Below are positions 5,020-10,934 of a stretch of 10,934 nucleotides of DNA, piece after piece. The stretch lies in the NCBI GenBank assembly GCA_002387725.1, contig DGKK01000066.1, positions 24,425 through 35,358 on the forward strand, in the 5' to 3' direction. Under the pieces are notes generated by a model. That model saw nothing but the letters and a program-made list of their open reading frames with translations. It was not told where the DNA came from and made no database searches. Within the stretch, counting starts at the first letter, position 1, and every line of letters begins with the position of its first letter. A program made the translations under genes and the position numbers. Source of the DNA: Nitrospirae bacterium UBA4572 (GTDB lineage Bacteria; Nitrospirota; Leptospirillia; Leptospirillales; Leptospirillaceae).

Positions 5020-6303
5020 TCGGGGCTCTTCTCCCGCCTGCTCGCCGGGCTCCTGGGAGGGCTTCGCGGCGGACTCCTGAGCCGCACCCTGGCCCAGGCT
5101 CCCTTCGTGGGCCTCCTCTCCGCCTATGCCATCAGCCAGTTCAGCGAAGGCGTCACCCAGACGGCCCTCACATGGATTGCCTTTCGGATCCGCCATGGGG
5201 ATGTCTCTCTGGTCGGGCGTATTGGCGTCATCCAGACGGTGGTTCCCTTTCTGGTCCTGATCCCTGCGGGGTTTCTGGTTGACCGCCTTCCCCGGCAGAT
5301 TCTCCTGGCCGCCCTGAACCTGTTCAAGGGCGCCACCTACTCTCTTGTGCCTCTTCTGGCGCTCTTTTCTCCCATCGGAACGACGTCTTTGCTGACCATT
5401 GTCGTGGCGACGGCCGTGTTCTCGGCGGCGGTGGGTCCGGCCTTCAATGCCTCCGTTCCCGAATTCGTTCCCCGGGACCGTCTGGAGCACGCCAATGGCT
5501 GGATCCAGATCGCCGGTCAGGGAGGATATCTTCTGGGCCCCCTCTCGGCCGCCGGACTTCTCCTCCTTTTCCCGGCCCCCTGGCTCCTGGTGGGATCCGG
5601 GGCGGGATATGCCCTGTCGGCCTTTCTCTTTGCCCTGATCTCCCCCCCCCTTCCCGTGGCGCACAAGCCCTCTTCCCGGGACGGGCAACGTAAGGGGAGG
5701 GCTTCCTCTTCGGGGTTTTTGGGAACCGTCCGCCTTCTTCTCCGCAGCCGGGTCCTTCTCTTTGCCGTTCTCATGCTGGTCATCTTCGCCCTGTTCAATG
5801 CCCCGATGACCCTGGTCTTCCCCCTCCTGGCCTCGCAGCTCTTCCATGCGCCCCCCTCCTTCTATGCCCTTCTCTCGGGGGGCTATTTCCTGGGGAGCTT
5901 CCTGGGGGGGATCATCCTTCTCGGGCGCCGTCTCCCCAAGCCCTTTCCCATGATCCTTCTGGGAATGATTCTGGCCGGCCTCTCCTTTCTTCTCGTTCCG
6001 AGGCTCCCCTCCGAGGGAGCGGGTTTTCTTCTTCTCCTCTTGGCCGGCCTGGGACTTTCCTGGGCCCAACCGCTGGTCCTGACGCGGATCCAGCAGCTTG
6101 TTCCCGGAGAAAGTCTGGGACGCTTCCTCGCCCTGGCCATGTCTCTCTTCCTTCTGGCGGCGGTAGGAGGGATTCAGGGGGGCACCCTTTATCTGCACCA
6201 CCTTCCCGTCGCCTCATTCCTGACCTTGGGGGGGACGCTTCTCCTGGCGATCGGTCTCCTTTTGTTACCTTTGGTAACACTTTTTCGCTCTCGCCTGTCC
6301 TGA
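4981..6303 (+). CDS. Major facilitator superfamily transporter 1
   Basis: A 440-residue inner-membrane protein with about ten to twelve hydrophobic segments between residues 40 and 436 and a charged cytoplasmic loop near 225-248 (HKPSSRDGQRKGRASSS), the usual central loop. Motif A is seen as AGFLVDRLPRQ (96-106) between helices 2 and 3. VPEFVPRDRLEHANGW (159-174) resembles the MFS_3 / EntS-like branch, whose known members export small molecules such as enterobactin; the substrate here is unknown. The start is uncertain: GTG 4981 has no clear ribosome binding site and ATG 4996 (15 bp on) is no better. Residues 1-35 precede the first helix and form an unusual glycine/leucine-rich tail. The last codons contain a terminator-like hairpin. 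A different MFS gene follows after 175 bp, and trehalose genes follow that. Confidence 0.85.
   Translation: MNRPPMKDLSGLPSGLFSRLLAGLLGGLRGGLLSRTLAQAPFVGLLSAYAISQFSEGVTQTALTWIAFRIRHGDVSLVGRIGVIQTVVPFLVLIPAGFLVDRLPRQILLAALNLFKGATYSLVPLLALFSPIGTTSLLTIVVATAVFSAAVGPAFNASVPEFVPRDRLEHANGWIQIAGQGGYLLGPLSAAGLLLLFPAPWLLVGSGAGYALSAFLFALISPPLPVAHKPSSRDGQRKGRASSSGFLGTVRLLLRSRVLLFAVLMLVIFALFNAPMTLVFPLLASQLFHAPPSFYALLSGGYFLGSFLGGIILLGRRLPKPFPMILLGMILAGLSFLLVPRLPSEGAGFLLLLLAGLGLSWAQPLVLTRIQQLVPGESLGRFLALAMSLFLLAAVGGIQGGTLYLHHLPVASFLTLGGTLLLAIGLLLLPLVTLFRSRLS
6263..6285 (+). terminator. Terminator-like hairpin inside the last codons of transporter 1
   Basis: TGTTACC (6263-6269) pairs perfectly with GGTAACA (6273-6279) around a TTT loop; after one C comes TTTTT (6281-6285). 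The structure lies 16 bp before the stop codon. It uses TTA, GTA and ACA codons, unusual in this GC-rich gene. The 7-bp stem has only three G-C pairs, so it may be a weak or partial terminator. The same symmetry could be a protein-binding site. Confidence 0.45.
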
Positions 6304-6411
6304 AAGGATCCATTTTCGAAGCCTCCCCTCCCCCGTTCCTCTTTCGGCGTCGCGGCCCGTCGTCTTGCCATTTGACTGGTCCGCTTCTTGCTCATTTTTG
6401 AGAAGGAGAGT

Positions 6412-6454
6412 CTGGACCTTGGGTCCGGCAGCCTCTCCTCCGGCGACGGCCGGA
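6412..6454 (+). promoter_or_regulatory. Two stem-loops in the leader of transporter 2
   Basis: CTGGACC (6412-6418) pairs with GGTCCGG (6422-6428) around TTG, with one G-U pair. TCCGGC (6439-6444) pairs perfectly with GCCGGA (6449-6454) around GACG. Both lie in the 175-bp gap before the ribosome binding site at 6465-6470. Upstream, TTGACT (6372-6377) could be a -35 box, but I see no good -10 at the right distance. They may shape translation or transcription of the following genes. Confidence 0.35.
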
Positions 6455-6478
6455 TCCGAACCCCCAGGAGTCAATTGC

Positions 6479-7822
6479 ATGTCCTTTGCCACGCACATCA
6501 AAGCCTCGCGGGATCTTCTGACCGACCGCAATTTCGGTCTTCTCCTTTTGGGACAGCTGGTGAGCCAGCTGGGAGAAAATCTCAACAAGGTCGCTCTTTT
6601 GTGGTTTGTCTACCTCTTTACCAAAAGCGCGGGGGCGATGATCGTGGTGGGGGTTCTCCAGACCCTCCCCCCCATGCTGTTCTTCTGGGCCAACGGCGTC
6701 CTGCTTGACCGCTACCCCAAGCGGCGGACAATGATTGTGGTGGATGCCGTCCGGGGGCTTCTCGTCCTCCTGATCCCCGCCCTGTATCTCCACCATGCCC
6801 TGACCCTGCCGGTCCTCTACCTGCTTGTCTTTCTCGTGGCGACCGCCAGCGGGATCTTCGGCCCGGCCCTCTATTCGGTCATCCCCCTCATGGTGGCCGA
6901 GCCCCGGCGGGTCTCCGCCAATGCCCTCATGCAGACGACCGGTCAGGTGGGAACCCTGGTGGGCCCCCTTCTGGGCGGGATTCTCTCGGCCTTCTACAAC
7001 CCGGTCTTCGTGATGGTCATCAACGGGGGGACCTTTCTGGTCTCGGCGCTCTTCCTCCTGGCCATCGTCATCCGGGAGATTCCCGACCCCGAGATTCCTC
7101 CGGTTCCGGGGCTCTCCGGCGTCCTTTACGAGGTTCGGGAAGGGATCGGGTTTGTCTTTTCCCGCAATCCGCTCTTCCTCGGTCTCTTCGTGATCATGAC
7201 GCTCTATGGAGTCATCAGCGGTCCGGTCACCCTCCTCCTTCCCGTCCTCTCGAAGACGCTGCTCCATGCCGGAGCGGGCGGATTCGGCATGCTTCTGTCG
7301 GCCTACGGGGTCGGGATGCTCCTCTCCTCGATCTTTCTGACGGTAAGACCTCCCGTGAACCTCTTCCGGTGGATCGCCGGAGGCTTCCTGGCCGGGGGCG
7401 TCACGATGCTCGTGATGGCGGGAAGCTCCCTCATGGCGATCGATCTTTTCCTGATGCTGCTGTTTGGAATGACCGTCTCGGTGGTCAACCCGCTGGCGCA
7501 TACCCTGATGCAGAACCATGCCCCCTCCCGGATGCTCTCCCGGGTCCTCACCACCATGAGCCTGGGATTTCTCGGAGGCGCCATCCTGGGGATGGTGGGG
7601 CTTCCCGGCCTGGTGGAGCGCACGGGGATCCGGGTGGTCCTGGCCCTCCTGGGAGGTGTCCTGGTTCTCTCGTGGGGAGCGGTCAACCTCATTGAGGCCG
7701 GTTGCCGGGAAGACTCTCCCTGCGGATCGGCTCTCTCCCGGCTCTCGGCGTTTTTCGGTCGGATTCCCGCCCCGGTCCGGCCCTCCGGCCCGGAAATCTC
7801 GGTCAAAGGAGAGAAACTGTGA
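6479..7822 (+). CDS. Major facilitator superfamily transporter 2
   Basis: A 447-residue polytopic inner-membrane protein. It starts with a short soluble N-terminus ending RDLLTDRNF, followed by about ten to twelve hydrophobic segments from residue 18 to 405 and a soluble C-terminal tail of about 40 residues. Motif A is clear: NGVLLDRYPKRRT (72-84). A central polar stretch (200-222) separates two halves. It shares architecture with transporter 1 (residues FGLL...SQ near helix 1, GVLQT/GVIQT near helix 2), so the two are distant paralogs, but they are not near-identical. ATG 6479 was chosen because CAGGAG at 6465-6470 stands 8 nt upstream. An in-frame TTG at 6419 with AAGGAG at 6403-6408 would add 20 residues and cannot be excluded. 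Its stop overlaps the GT4 start (GTGA), so it is the first clear member of the trehalose operon. Substrate unknown. Confidence 0.88.
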   Translation: MSFATHIKASRDLLTDRNFGLLLLGQLVSQLGENLNKVALLWFVYLFTKSAGAMIVVGVLQTLPPMLFFWANGVLLDRYPKRRTMIVVDAVRGLLVLLIPALYLHHALTLPVLYLLVFLVATASGIFGPALYSVIPLMVAEPRRVSANALMQTTGQVGTLVGPLLGGILSAFYNPVFVMVINGGTFLVSALFLLAIVIREIPDPEIPPVPGLSGVLYEVREGIGFVFSRNPLFLGLFVIMTLYGVISGPVTLLLPVLSKTLLHAGAGGFGMLLSAYGVGMLLSSIFLTVRPPVNLFRWIAGGFLAGGVTMLVMAGSSLMAIDLFLMLLFGMTVSVVNPLAHTLMQNHAPSRMLSRVLTTMSLGFLGGAILGMVGLPGLVERTGIRVVLALLGGVLVLSWGAVNLIEAGCREDSPCGSALSRLSAFFGRIPAPVRPSGPEISVKGEKL

Positions 7823-8913
7823 AGATCGCTCTGGTGTCGACCCCCTTTGTCAGCGTCCCTCCGAAAAAGTATGGAGGCACGGAACTCTTTCTCTACCACC
7901 TGGCCGAAGGGCTGGTGGACAGGGGCCATGAGGTCGTCCTCTTCGCCACGGGAGACTCCCGGACAAGGGCCAACCTCGAGTTCACCTTTCCCGCGGCCCG
8001 CTGGCCCATTGTGGGGCGCGACGAGCACATCCATCTGGCCTTTGCCACCCGTCGCATCCTCGAGCGGGGGGACATCGATGTCGTCCACTGGCAGTCCCCG
8101 GTCTCGGTGCCCTATGCCTCCATCGCCGGGGTCCCCGCCGCCGTGACATTGCACCATGCCCGGACCCATGACTTTTCCGAGATCTACCGGCATTATCCGG
8201 AGAACCACTATGTGGCCATCAGCCACTCCCAGCGGAGCCAGGAGGCGGCGCTCCCCCTCTTTTCCGTGATTCATCACGGACTCGATCCGGGGGCCTATCC
8301 TCCCTCCTACGAGGTGGGCCGCTATGCCGCCTTCCTCGGACGCCTCGCTCCCGAAAAGGGCCCCGACAGCGCCTGCCGCGTGGCGATCCGCACCGGCATT
8401 CCGCTCCACATCGGCGGAGCGGTCCACCCGTGCGACACCGGGTTCTACAACGAGACCCTCCGCGCCCTCATGGCCCACCCGGAGATCCACTGGCTGGGGC
8501 AGGTGGACCATCTTCAGAAGGTCTCCCTCCTCCAGGGAGCCCGGGCCCTTCTCGTGCCGATTCGCTGGGAGGAGCCTTTTGGCCTCGTCATGATCGAGGC
8601 CATGCTCTGCGGGACCCCCGTCATCTCCTTCCGGCGGGGCGCCGCCTCCGAGCTGGTGGAGGATGGCGTGACGGGATTTCAGGTCGACAGCGAGGCCGAA
8701 ATGGCCGATGTCCTGGCCGGCAAGATCTCCACCATCGACCGGGAGGCCTGCCGGGCCCGGGCGGTGGAGCTCTATTCCACCCGGGTCATGGTCGATGCCT
8801 ACGAACGCCTCTATCGCCAGATACTCGACCGGGCCCGGGCGCAGGGTGCCCCTTCCCGTCCGATCTCGCTTGCCGCTCCCCCGGCCTCTCCCCTTCTTTC
8901 GGAGGTTCGCTGA
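7819..8913 (+). CDS. GT4-family glycosyltransferase
   Basis: A 364-residue GT-B retaining glycosyltransferase without membrane helices or signal peptide. The N-terminal acceptor domain begins MKIALVSTPFVSVPPKKYGGTE (given in parts: KIALVSTPF at 2-10, YGGTE at 18-22) and includes GLVDRGHEVVLFATGDS (31-47). The C-terminal donor domain contains FLGRLAPEKGPD (172-183) and the E-x7-E motif EEPFGLVMIEAMLCGTPVIS (251-270; E252 and E260), which holds the nucleotide-sugar donor. Members use UDP- or GDP-sugars; the acceptor is unknown. GTG 7819 was chosen for its overlap with the upstream stop and AAAGGAG at 7805-7811. The frame is open back to 7702, but that part lies inside the transporter gene. The next gene, otsA, starts at the stop (TGATG), so GT4 is made together with the trehalose enzymes. 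It could glycosylate trehalose or act in glycan or storage-polymer synthesis. Confidence 0.9.
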   Translation: MKIALVSTPFVSVPPKKYGGTELFLYHLAEGLVDRGHEVVLFATGDSRTRANLEFTFPAARWPIVGRDEHIHLAFATRRILERGDIDVVHWQSPVSVPYASIAGVPAAVTLHHARTHDFSEIYRHYPENHYVAISHSQRSQEAALPLFSVIHHGLDPGAYPPSYEVGRYAAFLGRLAPEKGPDSACRVAIRTGIPLHIGGAVHPCDTGFYNETLRALMAHPEIHWLGQVDHLQKVSLLQGARALLVPIRWEEPFGLVMIEAMLCGTPVISFRRGAASELVEDGVTGFQVDSEAEMADVLAGKISTIDREACRARAVELYSTRVMVDAYERLYRQILDRARAQGAPSRPISLAAPPASPLLSEVR

Positions 8914-10508
8914 TGACACCCTCCCTGGCCCTTCTCGACGATCCCCTTCCTTCGGAGAACCTCTCGGGCGGAAGAGCTCCCTTTGGTCCCGCCGCCCTTC
9001 TCCGGGGACCGGAGGATCTTGTCCGTTTCTACCGGGAGGCCGCAGGAAGCGCCCCCCTTCTCGTGGTCACCAATCGGGAGCCGGTGGTCTGGAAGGGGGA
9101 GGGGGTTCTCTCCCTTCCGCCGGGAGGGGTAAGCCAGACCATTCACCGGCTACTCTCCCGTACCGGGGGGCGGTGGATCGCGCTGAGGGATTCCGGAGGG
9201 CCGGACGGACTCAGGGTTCCCGGGGAGGAGGGAGATCCCGGATACCGCCTCGACCGCATGGACATTCCTCCGGCCTTGATGGAGGGCCACTATGCCGGAT
9301 TCTCGAACGGCGTTCTCTGGCCCTTCTTTCACGACGAGCCGGCCCGCATTTCGGGATCGCAGGACGATCTTCTGGCCTATCGGGAGGTCAACCGACGGGT
9401 GGCCGCCCGGGTCGTCGAGAGTCTCCGGGAGAGCCGGCCCTCCCTTGTCTGGGTCCATGACTACCAGATGGCCCTCGTGGGCCGGGAGATGCGGCGATCG
9501 GGAGGATCCCTTCCGCCGCTGGCCTTTTTCTGGCACATTCCATGGACGGCTATGCCTTCGGGAGAGATCCCTCCCCGGTGGCTTTTCGAGATTGTCTCCG
9601 GACTTCTCTCCTACGACCAGGTGGGCTTCCAGACGGAGCTCTACCGGGACCGATTCCTCGAGACCGTCTTTTCCCTGTTCGGATCCCGGGCCTCCTGGGA
9701 CGGGGAGACCCTGTCGGTGACGACCGATGGAGGAGTTCGCCGCCTCCACCCGGGGGTTTTCCCCATCTCCATCGACCCCGATCATTTCCGGATGATGGCC
9801 CGGGATCCGGCCAATCTCCTGCGGGCCCGCCTCTTTCTTGAAGACCTTGGCCTCAATCCGGAAACCCATCCGGGAGGATACCTGATCTCCGTGGATCGCC
9901 TGGATTATTCCAAGGGCTTCCTCGAGCGTCTCGACATGCTGGAGGCCCTCTACTCCCTCGATCCCTCCCTGGCGGGACGGGTCTCCCTGCTTCAGGTGGC
10001 CCCCTCCACCCGGCTCTCCGTCGATGCCTATCGCCGGTATGCCGAGGCGGCGGAGGCTCGAGCCGAGGCCCTGAATCGCCGGTATTCCCGGGAGGGATGG
10101 CGTCCGGTGGTCACCGTCTCCCGCTCTCTCGATCCCTCGCTTCTGGCCCCCCTCTACCGGCTCTCCCGAGGATGCCTGGTCACCGCGACACGCGACGGGA
10201 TGAATCTCGTGGCCAAGGAGTTTCTGGCCTCCCAGGACGGGGGAAGCTCCCCCCTCTTTGTGAGCCGCCATACCGGAACGGCCATGACGATGGAGGGGCT
10301 TTCCCTCATCGATCCGGCCGATCCCCGCCTCTCCGCCCGGATCATTCAGGAGGGACTGTCCATGGATCCCCGGGAAGTTCAGCGGAAAAACCTCGATGCC
10401 CTGGCCTTTTTGCGGGAGCATAATGTCTACCGGTGGATGGCCTCGAATCTGGCCCGTCCCCTCCTTGCGGCTTCGCTTGCATCCGGGGCCCTGGCCCTTC
10501 CGGCCTGA
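8913..10508 (+). CDS. otsA: Trehalose-6-phosphate synthase (GT20)
   Basis: A 531-residue GT20 enzyme that would join glucose from UDP-glucose to glucose-6-phosphate. Residues matching the E. coli OtsA active site are visible: R55 in VVTNREP, G71-G72, W88 in GRWIAL, Y127 and W136 in YAGFSNGVLWPFFH, D183 in VWVHDY, H208 in FFWHIPW, R329 and K334 in DRLDYSKG, and D428 and E436 in TRDGMNLVAKEF. Differences are FWHIPW-TAMPSGE in place of the usual FLHIPFP-x-PE and about 45 extra N-terminal residues before the first strand. ATG 8913 overlaps the GT4 stop (TGATG) and has GGAGG at 8901-8905, 7 nt upstream; the frame open back to 8430 is inside GT4. It overlaps otsB downstream. Related GT20 enzymes such as glucosylglycerol-phosphate synthase are possible but less likely given the OtsB that follows. 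Confidence 0.92.
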   Translation: MTPSLALLDDPLPSENLSGGRAPFGPAALLRGPEDLVRFYREAAGSAPLLVVTNREPVVWKGEGVLSLPPGGVSQTIHRLLSRTGGRWIALRDSGGPDGLRVPGEEGDPGYRLDRMDIPPALMEGHYAGFSNGVLWPFFHDEPARISGSQDDLLAYREVNRRVAARVVESLRESRPSLVWVHDYQMALVGREMRRSGGSLPPLAFFWHIPWTAMPSGEIPPRWLFEIVSGLLSYDQVGFQTELYRDRFLETVFSLFGSRASWDGETLSVTTDGGVRRLHPGVFPISIDPDHFRMMARDPANLLRARLFLEDLGLNPETHPGGYLISVDRLDYSKGFLERLDMLEALYSLDPSLAGRVSLLQVAPSTRLSVDAYRRYAEAAEARAEALNRRYSREGWRPVVTVSRSLDPSLLAPLYRLSRGCLVTATRDGMNLVAKEFLASQDGGSSPLFVSRHTGTAMTMEGLSLIDPADPRLSARIIQEGLSMDPREVQRKNLDALAFLREHNVYRWMASNLARPLLAASLASGALALPA

Positions 10509-10934
10509 TGTCCGGCTCTTCCCGCCCCCTTCTTCGGGACCCTCAGGGGAGGGGGCGCCCTCCCGCCCTCTTTCTCGACTTTGACGGGACGCTGGTTCCT
10601 CTCTCCCCCCGCCCCTCGGATGTCCGCCTTTCCGAGTCGCACGCCCTTCTCCTCGATCGGGTGGCCCGGAGATTTCCGACCTTCGTCATCTCGGGGCGGG
10701 GGGAGCGCGACCTTCTCTCCCGCCTTCCTCCGGTGCCCCTGGCCGGCCTCTCAGCCGACCATGGAGCGGTCAGGATCCTGGCCGGAAGGCGACATCTCCA
10801 TCCCGAGGCGGAGAAGGCCCGGGATCTTCTGCCGGCTCTGGCCGGACGGCTTCGCGATGTCATGGAACGGATTCCTGGAGTTCTCGTCGAGGTGAAGGAG
10901 TTCAGTCTCTCCATCCACTATCGGGCCGTCTCCC
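10508..10934 (+). CDS. otsB: Trehalose-6-phosphate phosphatase, N-terminal part (partial)
   Basis: The frame runs from ATG 10508, which overlaps the otsA stop (TGATG), to the window end: 142 residues of an expected 230-270. It is a HAD-superfamily phosphatase. Motif I is LFLDFDGTLVPL (21-32), with D24 the predicted nucleophile and D26 the general acid; motif II is FVISGRGERDLL (59-70). LADHGAVR-like sequence GLSADHGAVRI (80-90) and VEVKEFSLSIHYR (127-139) are typical of OtsB cap and core regions. It removes phosphate from trehalose-6-phosphate to give trehalose. The N-terminus has a proline/arginine-rich lead of about 19 residues. The GGCGG-poor sequence before ATG suggests dependence on coupled translation from otsA. 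The remaining motifs III and IV lie beyond the window. Confidence 0.93.
   Translation, partial: MSGSSRPLLRDPQGRGRPPALFLDFDGTLVPLSPRPSDVRLSESHALLLDRVARRFPTFVISGRGERDLLSRLPPVPLAGLSADHGAVRILAGRRHLHPEAEKARDLLPALAGRLRDVMERIPGVLVEVKEFSLSIHYRAVS

Noticed and set aside
4837..6201. Minus-strand open frame of 454 codons opposite transporter 1
   Set aside because: Extreme Gly/Glu/Gln/Lys/Arg composition and position exactly opposite a membrane protein mark it as a shadow of hydrophobic codons.
8430..8912. Upstream extension of OtsA by 161 codons
   Set aside because: The region encodes GT4 in another frame. The extension has no family match, and ATG 8913 has GGAGG at the right distance.
7303..8919. Minus-strand open frame of 538 codons opposite GT4 and transporter 2
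   Set aside because: It spans the overlap of two well-supported genes and has no family motif or ribosome binding site.
9150..10421. Minus-strand open frame of 423 codons opposite otsA
   Set aside because: The plus strand carries all OtsA catalytic residues; the antisense product is low-complexity in Gly, Glu and His.

Overview
The window looks like a chromosomal segment from a high-GC Gram-negative bacterium. Codons end mostly in C or G, genes are tightly packed with ATGA, GTGA and TGATG overlaps, and a standard bacterial tRNA-Pro with an encoded CCA end is present. Sequence style and gene content are compatible with a Leptospirillum-like member of Nitrospirota, but this is an impression, not a proof. 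No phage, transposon, CRISPR array or rRNA was found.

Region 1 (1-1270, + strand) is the end of a cobalamin operon: the C-terminus of a CbiB-like protein, translationally coupled (ATGA) to a PLP aminotransferase-fold enzyme of the threonine-phosphate decarboxylase type. Region 2 (1271-1910) is a 324-bp gap that becomes AT-rich near 1440-1550, followed by a 71-residue stand-alone helix-turn-helix protein with its own likely promoter, a leader able to fold, a strong ribosome binding site and a near-textbook intrinsic terminator. Region 3 (1938-2632) holds a small DUF202-like two-helix membrane protein on the minus strand and, divergently, a tRNA-Pro(CGG) gene with a likely promoter.

Region 4 (2819-4944, + strand) is a housekeeping and regulatory group: acylphosphatase coupled by GTGA to an RpoS-like group 2 sigma factor, then adenine phosphoribosyltransferase and a YciI-family protein. 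Region 5 (4981-10934, + strand) encodes two different major facilitator transporters, a GT4 glycosyltransferase, trehalose-6-phosphate synthase (OtsA) and the first 142 residues of trehalose-phosphatase (OtsB). The second transporter, GT4, OtsA and OtsB are chained by overlapping stop and start codons, so they almost certainly form one operon. UDP-glucose and glucose-6-phosphate would give trehalose-6-phosphate (OtsA) and then trehalose (OtsB). The GT4 and transporters raise the possibility of a further glycosylated and exported product.

Most of the window is ordinary core metabolism. The points worth a second look are the transporter-GT4-OtsAB chain, a terminator-like hairpin written into the last codons of the first transporter, a hairpin-rich leader before the second transporter, non-consensus residues next to the promoter-recognition helix of the sigma factor, and the folded leader of the small HTH gene.
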